Below, piece by piece: positions 44,787 to 55,516 of a stretch of DNA of 64,000 nucleotides; position 1 is the first letter of the stretch, and each line of letters starts with the position of its first letter. The DNA is from Diploptera punctata (Eukaryota > Arthropoda > Insecta > Blattodea > Blaberidae), in contig JASPKZ010003421.1 in NCBI GenBank assembly GCA_030220185.1, forward strand, positions 821,501 to 885,500, written 5' to 3'. The translations under genes and the position numbers were made by a program. The notes under the pieces are model-generated. The model was not told the origin of the DNA and did not search any database. It saw only the letters and a program-made list of their open reading frames with translations.

Positions 44787-45285
44787 TCTTAATATATAAA
44801 AAAATCGTGTCACGTTGTTTGTCCGCGATGGAATCCTAAACTACTGAACCGATTTTAATAAAATTTTGCACACTTAATGCAGTTTGATCCAACTTGATAC
44901 TTAGGGTAGTTTATAACTAAATTTATAGTCGGATTATTTTTTTATTGCAAATGACTTGTTTATTATTTAACAAAGAGTTATAATTATCTGTGTTCCGTAC
45001 GATTCTAACAGATGGCGGTAATTATCTGCGAGTTCCATACGATTCTAACAGATGACGGTGTAAGGTAATTGGTTTATTATTTAACAAAGAGAGATCCAGA
45101 TGGCTGTGCTTTTTGTTGCAACCGCGAATTTCAATTCAATTACAAATATTGATTATTTCATAATTTAAGTGTGTTTATTTTATTTTCAATATTATTAATT
45201 TCGTGTGTAAGTATTAGTTTTAAGTAATCTGGCTGAAATACAGCAACGTAATTTAAATTTTTAACGTATACCTTAGCTAACTGAA
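44787..45285 (+). mobile_element. Non-autonomous Helitron H1, 3'-truncated
   Basis: It starts TCTTAATATATAAAAAAATC after an A, then GTGTCACGTTGTTTGTCCGC, AATCCTAAACTACTGAACCG and TTTTAATAAAATTTTGCAC, matching 49829 onward. The similarity stops at ACGTATACCTTAGC, just before the 3' hairpin and CTAG end present in the other copy. Confidence 0.75.
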
Positions 45286-45359
45286 ACATATAAAATGTAA
45301 TTATATGAAGAGTTCCCTAGACCAATTCCAAAAAGTACACCACATTTATTTATTAAAAA

Positions 45360-45600
45360 ACTAGCAACTCACTGGCACCCATAGGTTCATGGCCGTGTGA
45401 ACAGATAAGTTCTCCATATATTCCAATCCTGAGTTAGTGTTTCCAATAATCCCATGTACAATCTACTTCTCCCACTTCATTATTTGACTAACTACTAGGC
45501 TATTTCCTCGATTTTCTACGGAATTTCCATGCCCCGCTTCCTTTCCCCATTCGTGTCACATGTCTTGCCCATCGCAGTCTTGAGTCATTAATAAATAATG
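45360..45600 (-). mobile_element. LINE C-terminal fragment (RTE-like)
   Basis: Minus-strand DNA parallels the ends of the 13.3-kb and 15.1-kb LINEs: GACTGCGATGGGCAAGACAT, ACGAATGGGGAAAGG, and CATGAACCTATGGGTGCCAG at the 3' end. Frame is broken. Confidence 0.6.
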
Positions 45601-45789
45601 TTAAAATAATTCTACCTATATTTCACCATGAATTATACTTTAAAATTAAATCTAAAATGCGATAAAAAATATTGTTTTCAAATACGCTCCTGAAATAATT
45701 ATGGATAAATATATTTTAATGTCTTGTTCCTCCAAACGTGGAGTGCTGGATTTTGTTTACTTGTGCTCTAGACCAGTCACACATAAAGT

Positions 45790-46420
45790 TAATTAAACAA
45801 TAATAGTATATTACGATGCAAGGTTGGGAAGTGGTATTTACAGAACGGAGGAAAATGTTTAAAAACCTCGCTATCGCTCGGTTTTTACTTTCCGAAATTC
45901 TGTAAAATACTTCACAAGCGTGCGTTGTACATTATTTTTTGCGCGATGGTGTTTTCAAAATAATACAAAGTAGTAAAATAATAACATCCTTGTTTGAAAT
46001 ATGTGCGTTCATTATAAACAATTGAGTAATGTTAACAGTGTGGGCAATGTTTATTAGTTGAAAGTACAGGAGGCCATGAGATCTATATTACTGATAAAAT
46101 GACCGCAATTACATATTTATTGTTTTATATTGTTTCAAATAAAGTTCAGTTCATTTAAAATGCAGTGATTTGTTTAGTACGAGTACAATGTATATTAGCA
46201 CTACCTTTTGATATTTTTTGAATATACATTGTACGTAGTATACGTAGAGAGCAGTGGTTTTTCTTCCCGCACGTGGGCATAAATGTGATATTTCAGCATA
46301 GTTATTTAGGTTGGCAATCCCGGTAAGTAGGAAGTTGAACGTTTAACCATGGTCGCCATTGCTCTAAGTACGACAAAACGCATTAGCGTGCAAAAATAAA
46401 TATTAAAAGCAACAATATTT
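45790..46420 (+). repeat. Dispersed repeat R1, copy 2
   Basis: Counterpart of 6001-6640. It has AAGGTTGGGAAGTGG, AAAACCTCGCTATCGCTCGG (inner palindrome), GTGTTTTCAAAATAATA and CGCCATTGCTCTAAGTACGA. Confidence 0.65.
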
Positions 46421-46430
46421 TTAAAAGTAA

Positions 46431-46436
<6 letters not shown>

Positions 46437-46478
<42 letters not shown>

Positions 46479-47310
46479 TTTATTTTACCTGGCAGAGTTA
46501 AGGCCTTAAGGCCTTGTCTGCCACTCAACCACGTTTAAAAAAATATAAACAAACAAAAATAATCTTAAATCTAAATTACAATATATATATATATATATAT
46601 ATACATATATATAAACGATTACAAGTTATGAATACAATACAATTAATATTTATAATTTATTTTGATTTACTCCAAATTTAACCAATTAAATATATAATAT
46701 GTACAAGATATATAAAAAATAGAGGAAAATATTAATGACATAGTATAAAATTAAATAAATAGAGAAAAATTAATTATATATTAGACAACAGGTAACTGTA
46801 TAAGCGTGACTTAAATGTGCCAAGTGTGCGGCAACCCCTGATATCTTGAGGAAGGAGATTCCAGGAGCGGGCAGAGGCTACTGTGAAGGAAGTAGAATAG
46901 GAGGAAGTGCTAAGAAGAGGAATTGTTAGCAGATTGCTATCTTGTGACCTAGTGTCAATATTGTGGTAAGAGGATAACTTCTCAAATCTGGACGCCAGGT
47001 AAGTATTAATGTAGGAATTCAGAAGCTTGAAAAGTAGTGAAAGAGAGTGCAATTTACGTCTGTCAGTAAGACGGAGCCAAGAGAGGTTATTAAAGTGTTC
47101 GGAAATATGGTCATAACGGCGGATATTGAAAATGAATCGAACGCAAGCATTATGAACACGCTGCAGTCTCTGCGACAAGTCATAGTTTAGATCATTATAT
47201 ATAATGTCACAATAATCGAAGTGTGGTAACACAAGATTCTGCACAAGGATTTGTTTTAACATCATGATTGTTATAAGATTCAAAATTCTCTATGTTCTAC
47301 TTTGTGAAAT
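46437..47310 (-). mobile_element. CR1-like LINE, 5'-truncated
   Basis: On the minus strand: an RT C-terminal ORF, a 3' UTR with a TA repeat, the family terminus GAGTGGCAGACAAGGCCTTA/AGGCCTTAACTCTGCCAGG and an (ATT)n tail at 46437-46475. It is the best preserved of the family in the window. Confidence 0.8.
46774..47283 (-). pseudogene. CR1-like RT C-terminal ORF (open, truncated)
   Basis: A 169-codon open frame has LVLPHFDYCDIIYNDL, then LQRVHNACVRFIFNIRRYDH, SWLRLTDRRKLHSLSLLFKL, LASRFEKLSSYHNIDTRSQD, and RSWNLLPQDIRGCRTLGTFK near the stop. It covers the thumb and C-terminal domain only; the palm with YxDD is lost by 5' truncation. No internal stop suggests a fairly recent insertion. Confidence 0.8.
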
Positions 47311-47339
47311 GGTATATATATATTGGTACCTACAATAAA

Positions 47340-47960
47340 TTTACACATATGTTAAAAGAACTCCGATTGAAGTGACTATTTATCTCATAGAACGATAATT
47401 TTGCATCTACCTGTTGATAAAATTGCCTCTTCCTGTTCGTAATGGGAGATATCTCCGCAAGTTAACTTCTTTGACAAGGACATCGATTCAACAATGTACG
47501 ATCGATATGGTACAGCAAGAAATACCAAAACAATACAACTTCAAAAATTACAAAAAAAATCGTTCTGTTGCTCTAAAAAATTAATTGAATGTTGTATAAT
47601 GAATCTGCATTATTGTTAATAGTTATTTCTCATACAATCATCTGTTATTGATTTTTCCCAAGCCCAAAGTGATTTAACAGTAAATATATGCTATTCATAA
47701 CAATACAGCAGGCTTAGAAATCGCCCGGAAGTAAGATCGGAATACATAACCTCACATTTGGTAAATATTAAACATTTAATTATTTTTAGTTTCTGATGTT
47801 GTATTATTCGCTAAATAGTCACTCCAAATCCAACGCGAGGTTGAGTTTTTCATCATAAGAAATTACTCGCGACTTTGTTGCTCGTGATGTTTCAAAAAAC
47901 ACGACCTCTTTTTAGATTGTTGTTGATAAATATTCGTGTATTACTTCTTATTATTTATTT
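47340..47960 (+). repeat. Dispersed repeat R3, copy 1 (uninterrupted)
   Basis: It aligns with 55100-56265 apart from the LINE inserted there. Landmarks are AATTTTGC-TC-TTCCTGTTCG, GAGATATCTCCGCAA, GATATGGTACAGCAAGAAAT, CTCATACAATCATCTGTTAT, CATTTGGTAAATATTAAACA and CTCGCGACTTTGTTGCTCGT. Noncoding. Confidence 0.75.
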
Positions 47961-49394
47961 AATGATGTAACAAGTAGACTTACTTTGTGTTTTTAGTACT
48001 GCAGTGTTGATTCAAACAGTTTCGTTCCTTCTTATAATATCTGATATGTGAAAAAAACATAATTTACGTACATTGTATATTTCGCCATTCATTATTAAAT
48101 TATTTCTAGGCCTACTAAAATTTTTCCAATATAATTAATTAATTTTACCTTTACTTGAAGTTGACGACATGCTGATCTTGTATATAAGTACAACATATAA
48201 CATTTAGTTATCCGTACGATACAGCTATCATAGCGAAACAGTGACACAGTTTTATCCTGTTTAGACCTGAGTTTGACTGCAGCCGTGACATCAAGCAAAT
48301 TACGTGCATCGCACGTAACTTGATATTTTCTTCAGCGGATGTTTTCTTGCTCTTGATTATTGGCACATTCAAGACGGTTCACATGGAACGCACAATAGAA
48401 CATTTTTTCTTTAAACATTTTTTATAAACAGCATAATACACAATACATGGTTACGAAGTTTCTTTGGATAAGATTTCATTTCGTTTAATTTTATTTGTAA
48501 TACCCATACCATGAAATAAAAAAAAAACGAAGGAAAGCGTTTTTCTGTCTGCATGAAAATCAGTCTGTGGATATACTTTTGCTATAAAAGTAATGCACAA
48601 TAAACTTCCGTACAAAAACGTTTTTTTAGAAAACCTTACATATCTACCCAAAGGGTAGGCCTGTAAGGTATGTTTTTATTATAATTACCTTAAGCTAATT
48701 ACTGCTTACAATCGGAGCACACATTTGTACACCCTTGTAATAAAAGTTCTAAATATTCATAATAATATACGACTGTTACGTGAAAAATAAAGCGTACTTC
48801 GTACGGGTAAAATTTATGATGTTATTATATCATTAGCTGAAAATAAACAGTGAATTGTAAAGTTGCTGAAAAACCAATTAAGTAGAAGAACTTCTTGTTC
48901 TTGATAAAGAAAAAAACACAACAAAGACAATTCTTTCTACTACGTTTGTTGCTTGGGTTACAAAGTCACTGAATCTTTTCTGCTCATTCTTATGCAGAAT
49001 ACCTATCCAACTTTTCCTCCACTCCTCCTAATTTTGTGTCATTTTCTTATTCCCTTTTCAATAGTTTCCTTCCCTTATATTTCCACCAGTTTTCTTTCAT
49101 CTCTTTCTCCTGGAATCTCAAGTCATTCAGCCAAGAAAATACGCTCTCCCCCGAAATATATTTCTAAAGAAGCAAATCATACAGATTTTATTCTCATTTA
49201 TCACAAGAACTTTAAAAAACTAACACAATTAAAATTAATTAAGAAAGAAATATCCTGATATCTGTGTTAAAATTTAAATTGATGCAGTTATTCTAAGAGA
49301 TACTCATTGAATTAATTTTTTTCTGCGGTTAGTTTCAACACTCAAATGCTTTATTGTATAGGTATTCTTTATCCATAAGCTTACAATCCAACTG
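47961..49394. other. No supported gene
   Basis: The 101-codon frame at 48953-49258 is hydrophobic and serine/proline-rich, without a recognisable domain. The minus-strand frames at 48095-48298 and 48451-48651 show nothing. A tract at 48520 is A-rich. Confidence 0.4.
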
Positions 49395-49760
49395 ACATTC
49401 ATTGAACCTGGAGGTTCATGATTGCGCAGACTTAAGCTATTTACAAATCCATATCCTGAGCTAATTTTTTTAAATATTTCCCGTATAATTAACCTTCGTC
49501 AAATTAAGGTTAATGATATTCTTCCACCAATTCTTGGAACACCTACAGAACGCTTTCCTGCAGATTCCTAAAGAAAGTTTGTGTGCTCCTCTTCCATACT
49601 CAATTTGTATCATATGTGCTGCCTATCGTACTCTGAGACTTAATGTTTTTTTTTTATTATATCTGGTTTCACATAAAGATCATGGAAGTCACTGTTACGT
49701 TGCTCCATGCATCCACACGTCGTTTCGTCTCTTGGGCGAGAACGTTATTTCCAAATACTC
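49395..49760 (-). mobile_element. LINE C-terminal fragment (RTE-like)
   Basis: The minus strand keeps VFGNNVLAQETKRRVDAW and, after shifts, ESAGKRSVGVPRIGG near the GRP-rich C-terminus. The 3' end TCATGAACCTCCAGGTTCAA matches other copies. The (TA)n tract abuts its 5' side. Confidence 0.55.
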
Positions 49761-49761
49761 G

Positions 49762-49763
<2 letters not shown>

Positions 49764-49820
<57 letters not shown>
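49764..49820 (+). repeat. (TA)n microsatellite
   Basis: About 55 bases of pure TA. The apparent IYIYIY ORF over it is an artefact. Confidence 0.95.
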
Positions 49821-49821
<1 letters not shown>

Positions 49822-49828
49822 CGATATA

Positions 49829-50370
49829 TATTAATATATAAAAATTTCGTGTCACGTTGTTTGTCCGCGATGGAATCCTAAACTTCTGAACCGATTTTAA
49901 TAAAATTTTGCACACAGTGTGCAGTTTGATCCAACTTGAGACTTAGGCTAGTTTATAACTAAATTTATAATCGCATTATTTTTTATTGCAAATTATTTGT
50001 TTCTTATTTAACAAAGAGTTGTAATTATCTGTGAGTTCCATACGATTCTAACAGATGGCGGTGTAATTATCTGTGAGTTCCATACGATTCTAACAGATGG
50101 CGGTGTAAGTTAATTTGGTAAGGTAATTGGTTTATTATTTAACAAAGAGAGACCCAGATGGCTGTGCTTTTTGTTGCAACCGCGAAATTCAATTGAATTA
50201 CAAATATTGATTATTTCATAATCTAAGTGTTTTCAGTGTTCATTTTATTTTCAATATTATTAATTTCGTGTGTAAGTATTAGTTTTAAGTAATCTGGCTG
50301 AAAGACAGCAACTTAATTTAAATTGTTAACGTATACCTTAGCCACAGCAACGCGTGGCCGGGACTTCTAG
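49829..50370 (+). mobile_element. Non-autonomous Helitron H1, 3' end intact
   Basis: The 5' region (TTAATATATAAAAATTTCGT, then GTGTCACGTTGTTTGTCCGC) matches the copy at 44787. The 3' end has a hairpin GCCAC-AGCAACGC-GTGGC (50341-50358), then CGGGACTT and CTAG (50367-50370), followed by T. This is the Helitron signature. An internal direct repeat, TGTGAGTTCCATACGATTCT-ACAGATGGCGG, is present twice (50030-50103). No coding capacity. Confidence 0.85.
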
Positions 50371-50550
50371 TATATATATAGTTAAGAGATCATGTCTCGC
50401 ATTCGTATAATATTACTGAAAGAGTAGCCGTTTTATATACTTCTAGTTAACCAAGTAATAGCTCTATTTGTTAATAACAAACTAGAACACGTATTCTGAA
50501 CGACTATAATGTTTGAGTTTACTGAATTGCGAAAAATTAAATTTTATTTG

Positions 50551-50888
50551 TGAGACCGTTGTGGTCACGAGGTAACGTGCTGCCTTGTCACGAAGCGGGC
50601 CCGGGTACGATTCCCGGTCGGGACAGGCTCCTGGGTGAGGTATTTTCGGTTTTTTTTCCTCACCTGTAAGACAAATGTCAGGGAGCCCAACGGTTCTCGA
50701 AAATCATCCGGCCATCGTCACCATCATCCTTATCATTATCATCATCAGCATTCACCGGCGTGGAAAGCAACGAGAAGCTACCACACCTATAATTCCATAG
50801 TAAAGCTGCAAAGCATAGCATGAAAATGCTATGATTGCAGTGAAAGACCTACCCTCGGGTAGAATTACTCTGGATGGATGGATGGATA
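50551..50888 (+). mobile_element. SINE family 1, full-length copy
   Basis: The tRNA-like head has TGGTCACGAGGTAACGTGC and box B GGGTACGATTCCCGG. The body has CCTCACCTGTAAGACAAATG, a CATCATC-rich stretch and AAAGCTGCAAAGCATAGCAT. It ends with a GGATGGATGGATGG tail, which probably serves as the simple-repeat 3' end. Confidence 0.85.
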
Positions 50889-51985
50889 TGTTCTAGTTCG
50901 AAAATTTATGTTGTGATGAAAAGCAGTATCGTTGGATACATAAAAAACACATTCGTACGATACTTTTAGGTTTGTGATTATTTTTATATAGAGCTACTTT
51001 ATTTGACGAAATTGATAAGAAGATTCTGTTTAAGTCTACTTAGATATGGTATAGTGTTCAAAATGTCCATCCACTGACTATAATCTGCAGCTAGTCAACT
51101 GAGCTCCATTATCTATTAATCAAATTATTTAACTGCATACACCACATTTAACTCCAGGGACAAACATAGGGCCTATGAATTATATTATGCTTGTCATACT
51201 TCAATCAAAGATTAAATTTTTATGATTATTTTAATATAGGCCTAAATCCCTTTTTAATTCTGTGCAAAATAGCTTCAAGCACTTTTTTATTTAACATATG
51301 TACAGATAATGCAAAGTAAGTACTTATTTTAACGAAGTGGAACGTTACAGGTATTAACTTTATAATTTTATATTTTAACACGTATTGTTACGTATACAAA
51401 ATGTAATTAATTATATACTAACTCCTAATGTGACATGCCTAGAAAGCCCTTGGCCTTCCTGCCGGCTGCTGGCCTCACAGCCGCATATGTATTAAAACAG
51501 AGTTGGACGATTCCAGCCAGTATAGGTGTTAAGGGTGACATGTAGTCAACATATCGTGTCCCGTAGTCGTTATATATTATTTTATTAACCTGGAGACGTT
51601 ACTTATAGTAGCTAACAATTTCTCACAATGCTGAGTGAGCACCGGTTCAATATCGCTCGAAATACCGTGAGACAATATTGTTCCCTGTTGAGGACTCGAA
51701 CCAGCGCTAGTCCCATAGCTCTGTACCAGGGCATCATGCCTTAAACTTCTCAGATATGGCGCGAGACAATTATATATATATATATATATATTAAAATTAA
51801 ATTTACCAATAATGTACTAATAACGTATATTATCGTTTTTAAAATCACCTGTTGTTTGATATCTGTAAGGGTGGTTAACGGAAAAAATGGAAAATAAAAT
51901 TAATATATGTTTCAATGTGAAGTGATTCCGGGCGAGCTTCACGTCGAGCCTCCGACCAGGAAACAACACCTAGAAGTACTCGCCA
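50889..51985. other. Mostly unclassified; weak tRNA-like remnant
   Basis: Near 51670-51740 the minus strand has a box B-like GGTTCGAGTCCTC and a distant box A-like stretch, a possible SINE head. A TA run lies at 51772-51790. No gene. Confidence 0.35.
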
Positions 51986-52017
51986 CTGAAGATGCCCTCT
52001 GCAGTTGAGGGAGAAAC
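51986..52017 (+). other. CTGAAGA-hairpin-GAAAC motif
   Basis: CTGAAGA, T, G, then stem CCCTC-TGCAGTT-GAGGG, A, GAAAC and GTCTGG. It is the clearest stem of all the copies. No Penelope ORF is visible next to it, so its parent element is inferred only from the motif. Confidence 0.5.
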
Positions 52018-52193
52018 GTCTGGTAGAAACACCAGTAATGGAACACAATCACATAGCCTGGAATCACTCAACATTATGATTACCGGCCGTATAAGCCTGC
52101 ATTCAATTAAATTGTATGTTTTTATATAACGCAATATATTGATACTACAGTCTGGGCATTTTTATAAAAAAAAACTTATATTCGCACTATTGG

Positions 52194-52194
<1 letters not shown>

Positions 52195-52269
<75 letters not shown>
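52195..52269 (+). repeat. (ATA)n microsatellite
   Basis: About 74 bases of uninterrupted ATA/AAT trinucleotides. Confidence 0.95.
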
Positions 52270-52272
<3 letters not shown>

Positions 52273-52439
52273 TCTCATAAAGAAAGTTTACGGACATCCA
52301 AATGGGTAGGTAGGAGTCTATATAATTCAAACTGTTATCATATAATTGCAATGCTTTTATTTATGCCAGCAACCAACTGAATTAAAAGCATTGCTAAAGT
52401 CAAGTCAGAGTTAATGCCGTCAGTTCACTTTAGTCCATT

Positions 52440-52890
52440 ACTTCCACTAAGTTCAGAAGTGCAGTTGCAGTATTTCGTCGGGTTCTAAAGCCAAATAGAT
52501 ATGCGTCAAGTAAGTGGCAAGTTTATAGGTAACTAAGTCAGTTTTTTGTGTATTATGTGTTCTAGGGGATTTAGAAAGGGCAGAAATAATACTAATTGGT
52601 CCGTAGACTCTGGGTGATGTCGGGTTTGTTTCATGCAGATATTTCACTATTGCCATTTTCCATTTCGTTGGGAAGATGCCGGTCTTACTTGAGGCTTGAA
52701 TATGTGTGCCATAATTGGAAATCTTACGTAAAATGTCTTTGTTAACAGAGATTACCAACTTGATCATCTCTTTGGACTTTCGATGTATACGTTTCGGTGC
52801 TTTCCTGACGTCAGTCGGTGTGATATTTGTGAAGTAAATCTCATCACATGTAGGAGATGTATAGGAATACAGTTTCTTCTTCATCGGCTT
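52440..52890 (-). mobile_element. LINE RT fingers (jockey/CR1-like)
   Basis: The 143-codon minus frame has YFTNITPTDVRKAPKRIHRK, ASSKTGIFPTKWKMAIVKYL, then SPRVYGPISIISALSKSP, the conserved N-terminal RT fingers of a jockey/CR1-like LINE (normally DYRPISIISALSK). Downstream minus text keeps YLALEPDE-like residues. The DYRP Asp is Val-Tyr-Gly here, and frames shift after it. The pre-RT part of the same LINE may be at 54085-54400. Confidence 0.65.
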
Positions 52891-52894
52891 TCCC

Positions 52895-53145
52895 CACTTA
52901 TAGGTTTGTCGACTTCAGTTTCTATTTATTTCTATCATTCTAATCTTCTTCTTCCAAATTCCTATAATCCATTATAGTTTTGACATAGGTTTTCCATTTC
53001 TATCTTGGTCTGCCACGTTTATTTCTTCCAGGGGTTACCATTGTTATATATTTTTTGGCCATCTTTCATTTTTCATTCTTTGTACATGACCATACCATTT
53101 AAGAGTTTGGTTTTCAATTCTCTTAACAACAGATGTGGTGATATT
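52895..53145 (-). mobile_element. LINE C-terminal fragment
   Basis: Minus-strand residues WYGHVQRMKNE, then WPKNIYNGNPWKK, then a broken RPRQRW-type end resemble the C-terminus of the GMGIPI-type LINE at 25.7 kb. Confidence 0.5.
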
Positions 53146-53214
53146 CATTTATCTCCAAAGGAATTAATTTCTTATTTTATCCTGCCTTGTGTTTTGAAGG
53201 CATCTTGCATGATA

Positions 53215-53700
53215 ACATTGGTCAACATGATTTTTGTCTCATGAGTACCAATAGTTGTACTTTATCGTGTTTTCAAAGATGTATTCGGAATTTCTCCATC
53301 ACCCACAGTTTTTTTATTTCAATTTGAATTAATGGATTTAAATAATTATTTTTTTAATAAACGTTTTTTCGTCAATTTATCCATTGTAAAATAAAACCAA
53401 ATGAGCTAACTCAGGAGATTTCACCTATGGAAAAGAGATATCAAGGCAAATGGAATCCTAAAATGCAGGCCGATTATTGTTGGACCATCAAGAGGGGTGC
53501 TCCACAGGCGAAATATAGCAGAAAAATCGTCATTTTTTACTTCCTAGGTGAGTCCGAATGTTCGAATATTGTGTAGTTACGAATGTATAAAATATTAAAA
53601 TGTTTGAAATTATAAATTCCTGTCTCTGGAAAATCTTGCGTAATGGAGAAAAACCGATATCATATTTGAATTCAGGAGAAAAAATGTAAGCCTATGTTTT
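53215..53700 (+). repeat. Dispersed repeat R4, copy 2 (uninterrupted)
   Basis: The continuous counterpart of 9225-9602 plus 10567-10690. A plus-strand peptide, KRYQGKWNPKMQADYCWTIK then RGAPQAKYSRK, is open here. Its function is unknown. The site homologous to the 9.6-kb LINE insertion reads TGTGTAGTTACGAATG without interruption. Confidence 0.75.
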
Positions 53701-53865
53701 CCCTTTACACAGATTTAGGCGCTCTCCCCCTACAGGGAAGAATTTGAACCATACTAATTTAGTTACACTTGTTTTCGTATAAATGTCATTTTGAGTGGTA
53801 CGTGGTCAACGTTCCGCCTCATACTGAGATCTAGAAAACCAAGGTAATACTAGGACGGGAAAATT

Positions 53866-54086
53866 AGGTAAATTTTGCTTAGAGGCCTTTTCATTCAGGC
53901 TTAAGGATTTTTTACGAGCCTGAAAATCTTCAGACTCAGAACCCACGGCTTTAAAGTCCCTCCCGGAGGACTTGCTCCTTGGATTAATCCGTCCTAAAGA
54001 ATCCATCGACCCCGGCCGGGTTTGAACCCGCGACCCTCGGGACCAGAGGCAAGGAGCATAACCGCTAGTCCACCGCGGCCGATAAG
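53866..54086 (-). mobile_element. SINE family 3, near full-length
   Basis: Minus-strand head: GGCCGCGGTGGACTAGCGG (box A), TTGCCTCTGGTCCCGAGGG, box B GGGTTCAAACCCGGCC. Body: GGAGCAAGTCCTCCGGGAGG and TCTGAAGATTTTCAGGCTCG, to an AAAAAATCC end. Confidence 0.8.
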
Positions 54087-54400
54087 TACAAAAGTGCTAA
54101 TTTAAATCGTCGATGGTGAGTTACGGCAGTCTGCTGGAGATTTGTTGCTGCTTATCCCCAAGGATTTAATGCTTTCCACATTTCTTTTTTGTTGATATCA
54201 AGTAAGATAAGGGAGTAGGCATGTCGTATTTCAGCGTTTTTTATTGCCTATTAGTAGATTACGTTTATAAGTTAGCTATGGATTTATTCCATCGATACTT
54301 TTGATAAAATGCATCTCTTTGTATCTTGAGTGATTTTATTGTGTCTATCATCCAAGGTGCAAGCGGCATGGTAATTTTTTCAAGGTGTGTGTTTGTCTTA
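54087..54400 (-). mobile_element. LINE pre-RT fragment (jockey/CR1-like)
   Basis: The minus strand encodes APWMIDTIKSLKIQRDAFYQ, then KYRWNKSIA, the region between endonuclease and RT in jockey/CR1-like ORF2 (normally PWMTxxIKxLxxxRD). Order and strand are consistent with the RT fragment at 52440-52890, with SINE 3, R4 and another LINE lying between. Confidence 0.55.
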
Positions 54401-54662
54401 AAAGTATCATAAAGTCAATAAAGTAATTTAATGTATCTGTTATGGTAATGTTGAATAAGTGCGAGTATGTAAAAATAAGCTATAATTTCTGATAATTTAA
54501 TATTTTTGTGATTGCTTTTCAAAACTATTTAATCTATTTTAGGCAAACTTTTAATAAGAAGAGACCGAAATGCAATATTTTAGAAAAAAAGTAGACTGTA
54601 TTGAGGGAATTGCAAGATTTTTTTTTGTTCGATGCCACCAGGTTATTCACATCGATATTCTG

Positions 54663-54722
54663 GTAATGCCAGGAGATAATATCAGAATGTCAAAATGACG
54701 ACCTGGAGGCAATGAATAAAAA
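54663..54722 (+). mobile_element. SINE family 2, 3' fragment
   Basis: GGTAATGCCAGGAGATAATA then AGAATGTCAAAATGACGACC and GGCAATGAATAAA match the last ~60 bases of family 2. Confidence 0.7.
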
Positions 54723-55099
54723 AACTTCTTTTGCAATTCCCTCAATACCATCCATTGTTTTCTCTAAAATATCACATTTCGGCCTCTTCATATTGTACAT
54801 TTGACTTACTAACCAAAAACAGTCTAAGAAGATTTGAAAAAGCAACCATAAAAATGTTATATTATCTGAGATTAAGAGCTTACCATAACAGACACATTGA
54901 CCTTACAACAAAGTTATACTACAAACAGGCAACTCTAAAATATAAATAAATAAATATAGACTTTTTAAAAAAACGAAGAAGTTCGAAAATTTTAAATTTA
55001 AATTCACAATGAATGTAACATCTCAAAAGAATATATTACAACAGATTATATATTTTGTTAAAAAAGTATACTTCAAGGAATTCTCAGATTTCACAGACT
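54723..55099. other. Unclassified AT-rich sequence
   Basis: The frame at 54731-54949 shows no motif. No other feature. Confidence 0.35.
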
Positions 55100-55516
55100 A
55101 TTCAACTCATAGACCGATAATTTTACCTCTTCTTGTTGATAATTTTGCCTCTTCCTGTTGATAATCTTGCCTATTCCTGTTCGTAATGAGAGATATCTCC
55201 GCAAATTAAATTCTTTGACAAGGATATCGATTCAATAATATATGAACGATATGGTACAACAAGAAATGCCAAAAGAATAAAACTTCAAAAATAGCCAAAA
55301 AAGAAGTTAGTTCTTTTGCTCTAAAAAATTATTAAATGTTGTGTAATGAATCTGGATTACTGTTAACAGTTATTTCTCATACAGTCATCTGTTATTGACT
55401 TTTCCCAAGCCCAAAGAGATTTAATAGTTAAGATATTATATTTATAACTACACAGCCGGCTTAGAAATCGCCTGGAAGTATGATCGGAATACATAATCTC
55501 ACATTTCGTAAATATT

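Noticed and set aside
48953..49258. 101-codon ORF with a hydrophobic N-terminal half, possible secreted protein
   Set aside because: No clear signal peptide cleavage pattern, no splice context and no similarity that I recognise; chance is the best explanation in AT/TC-rich DNA.
49643..49834. ORF ending in an IYIYIY run
   Set aside because: It runs through a pure TA tract.
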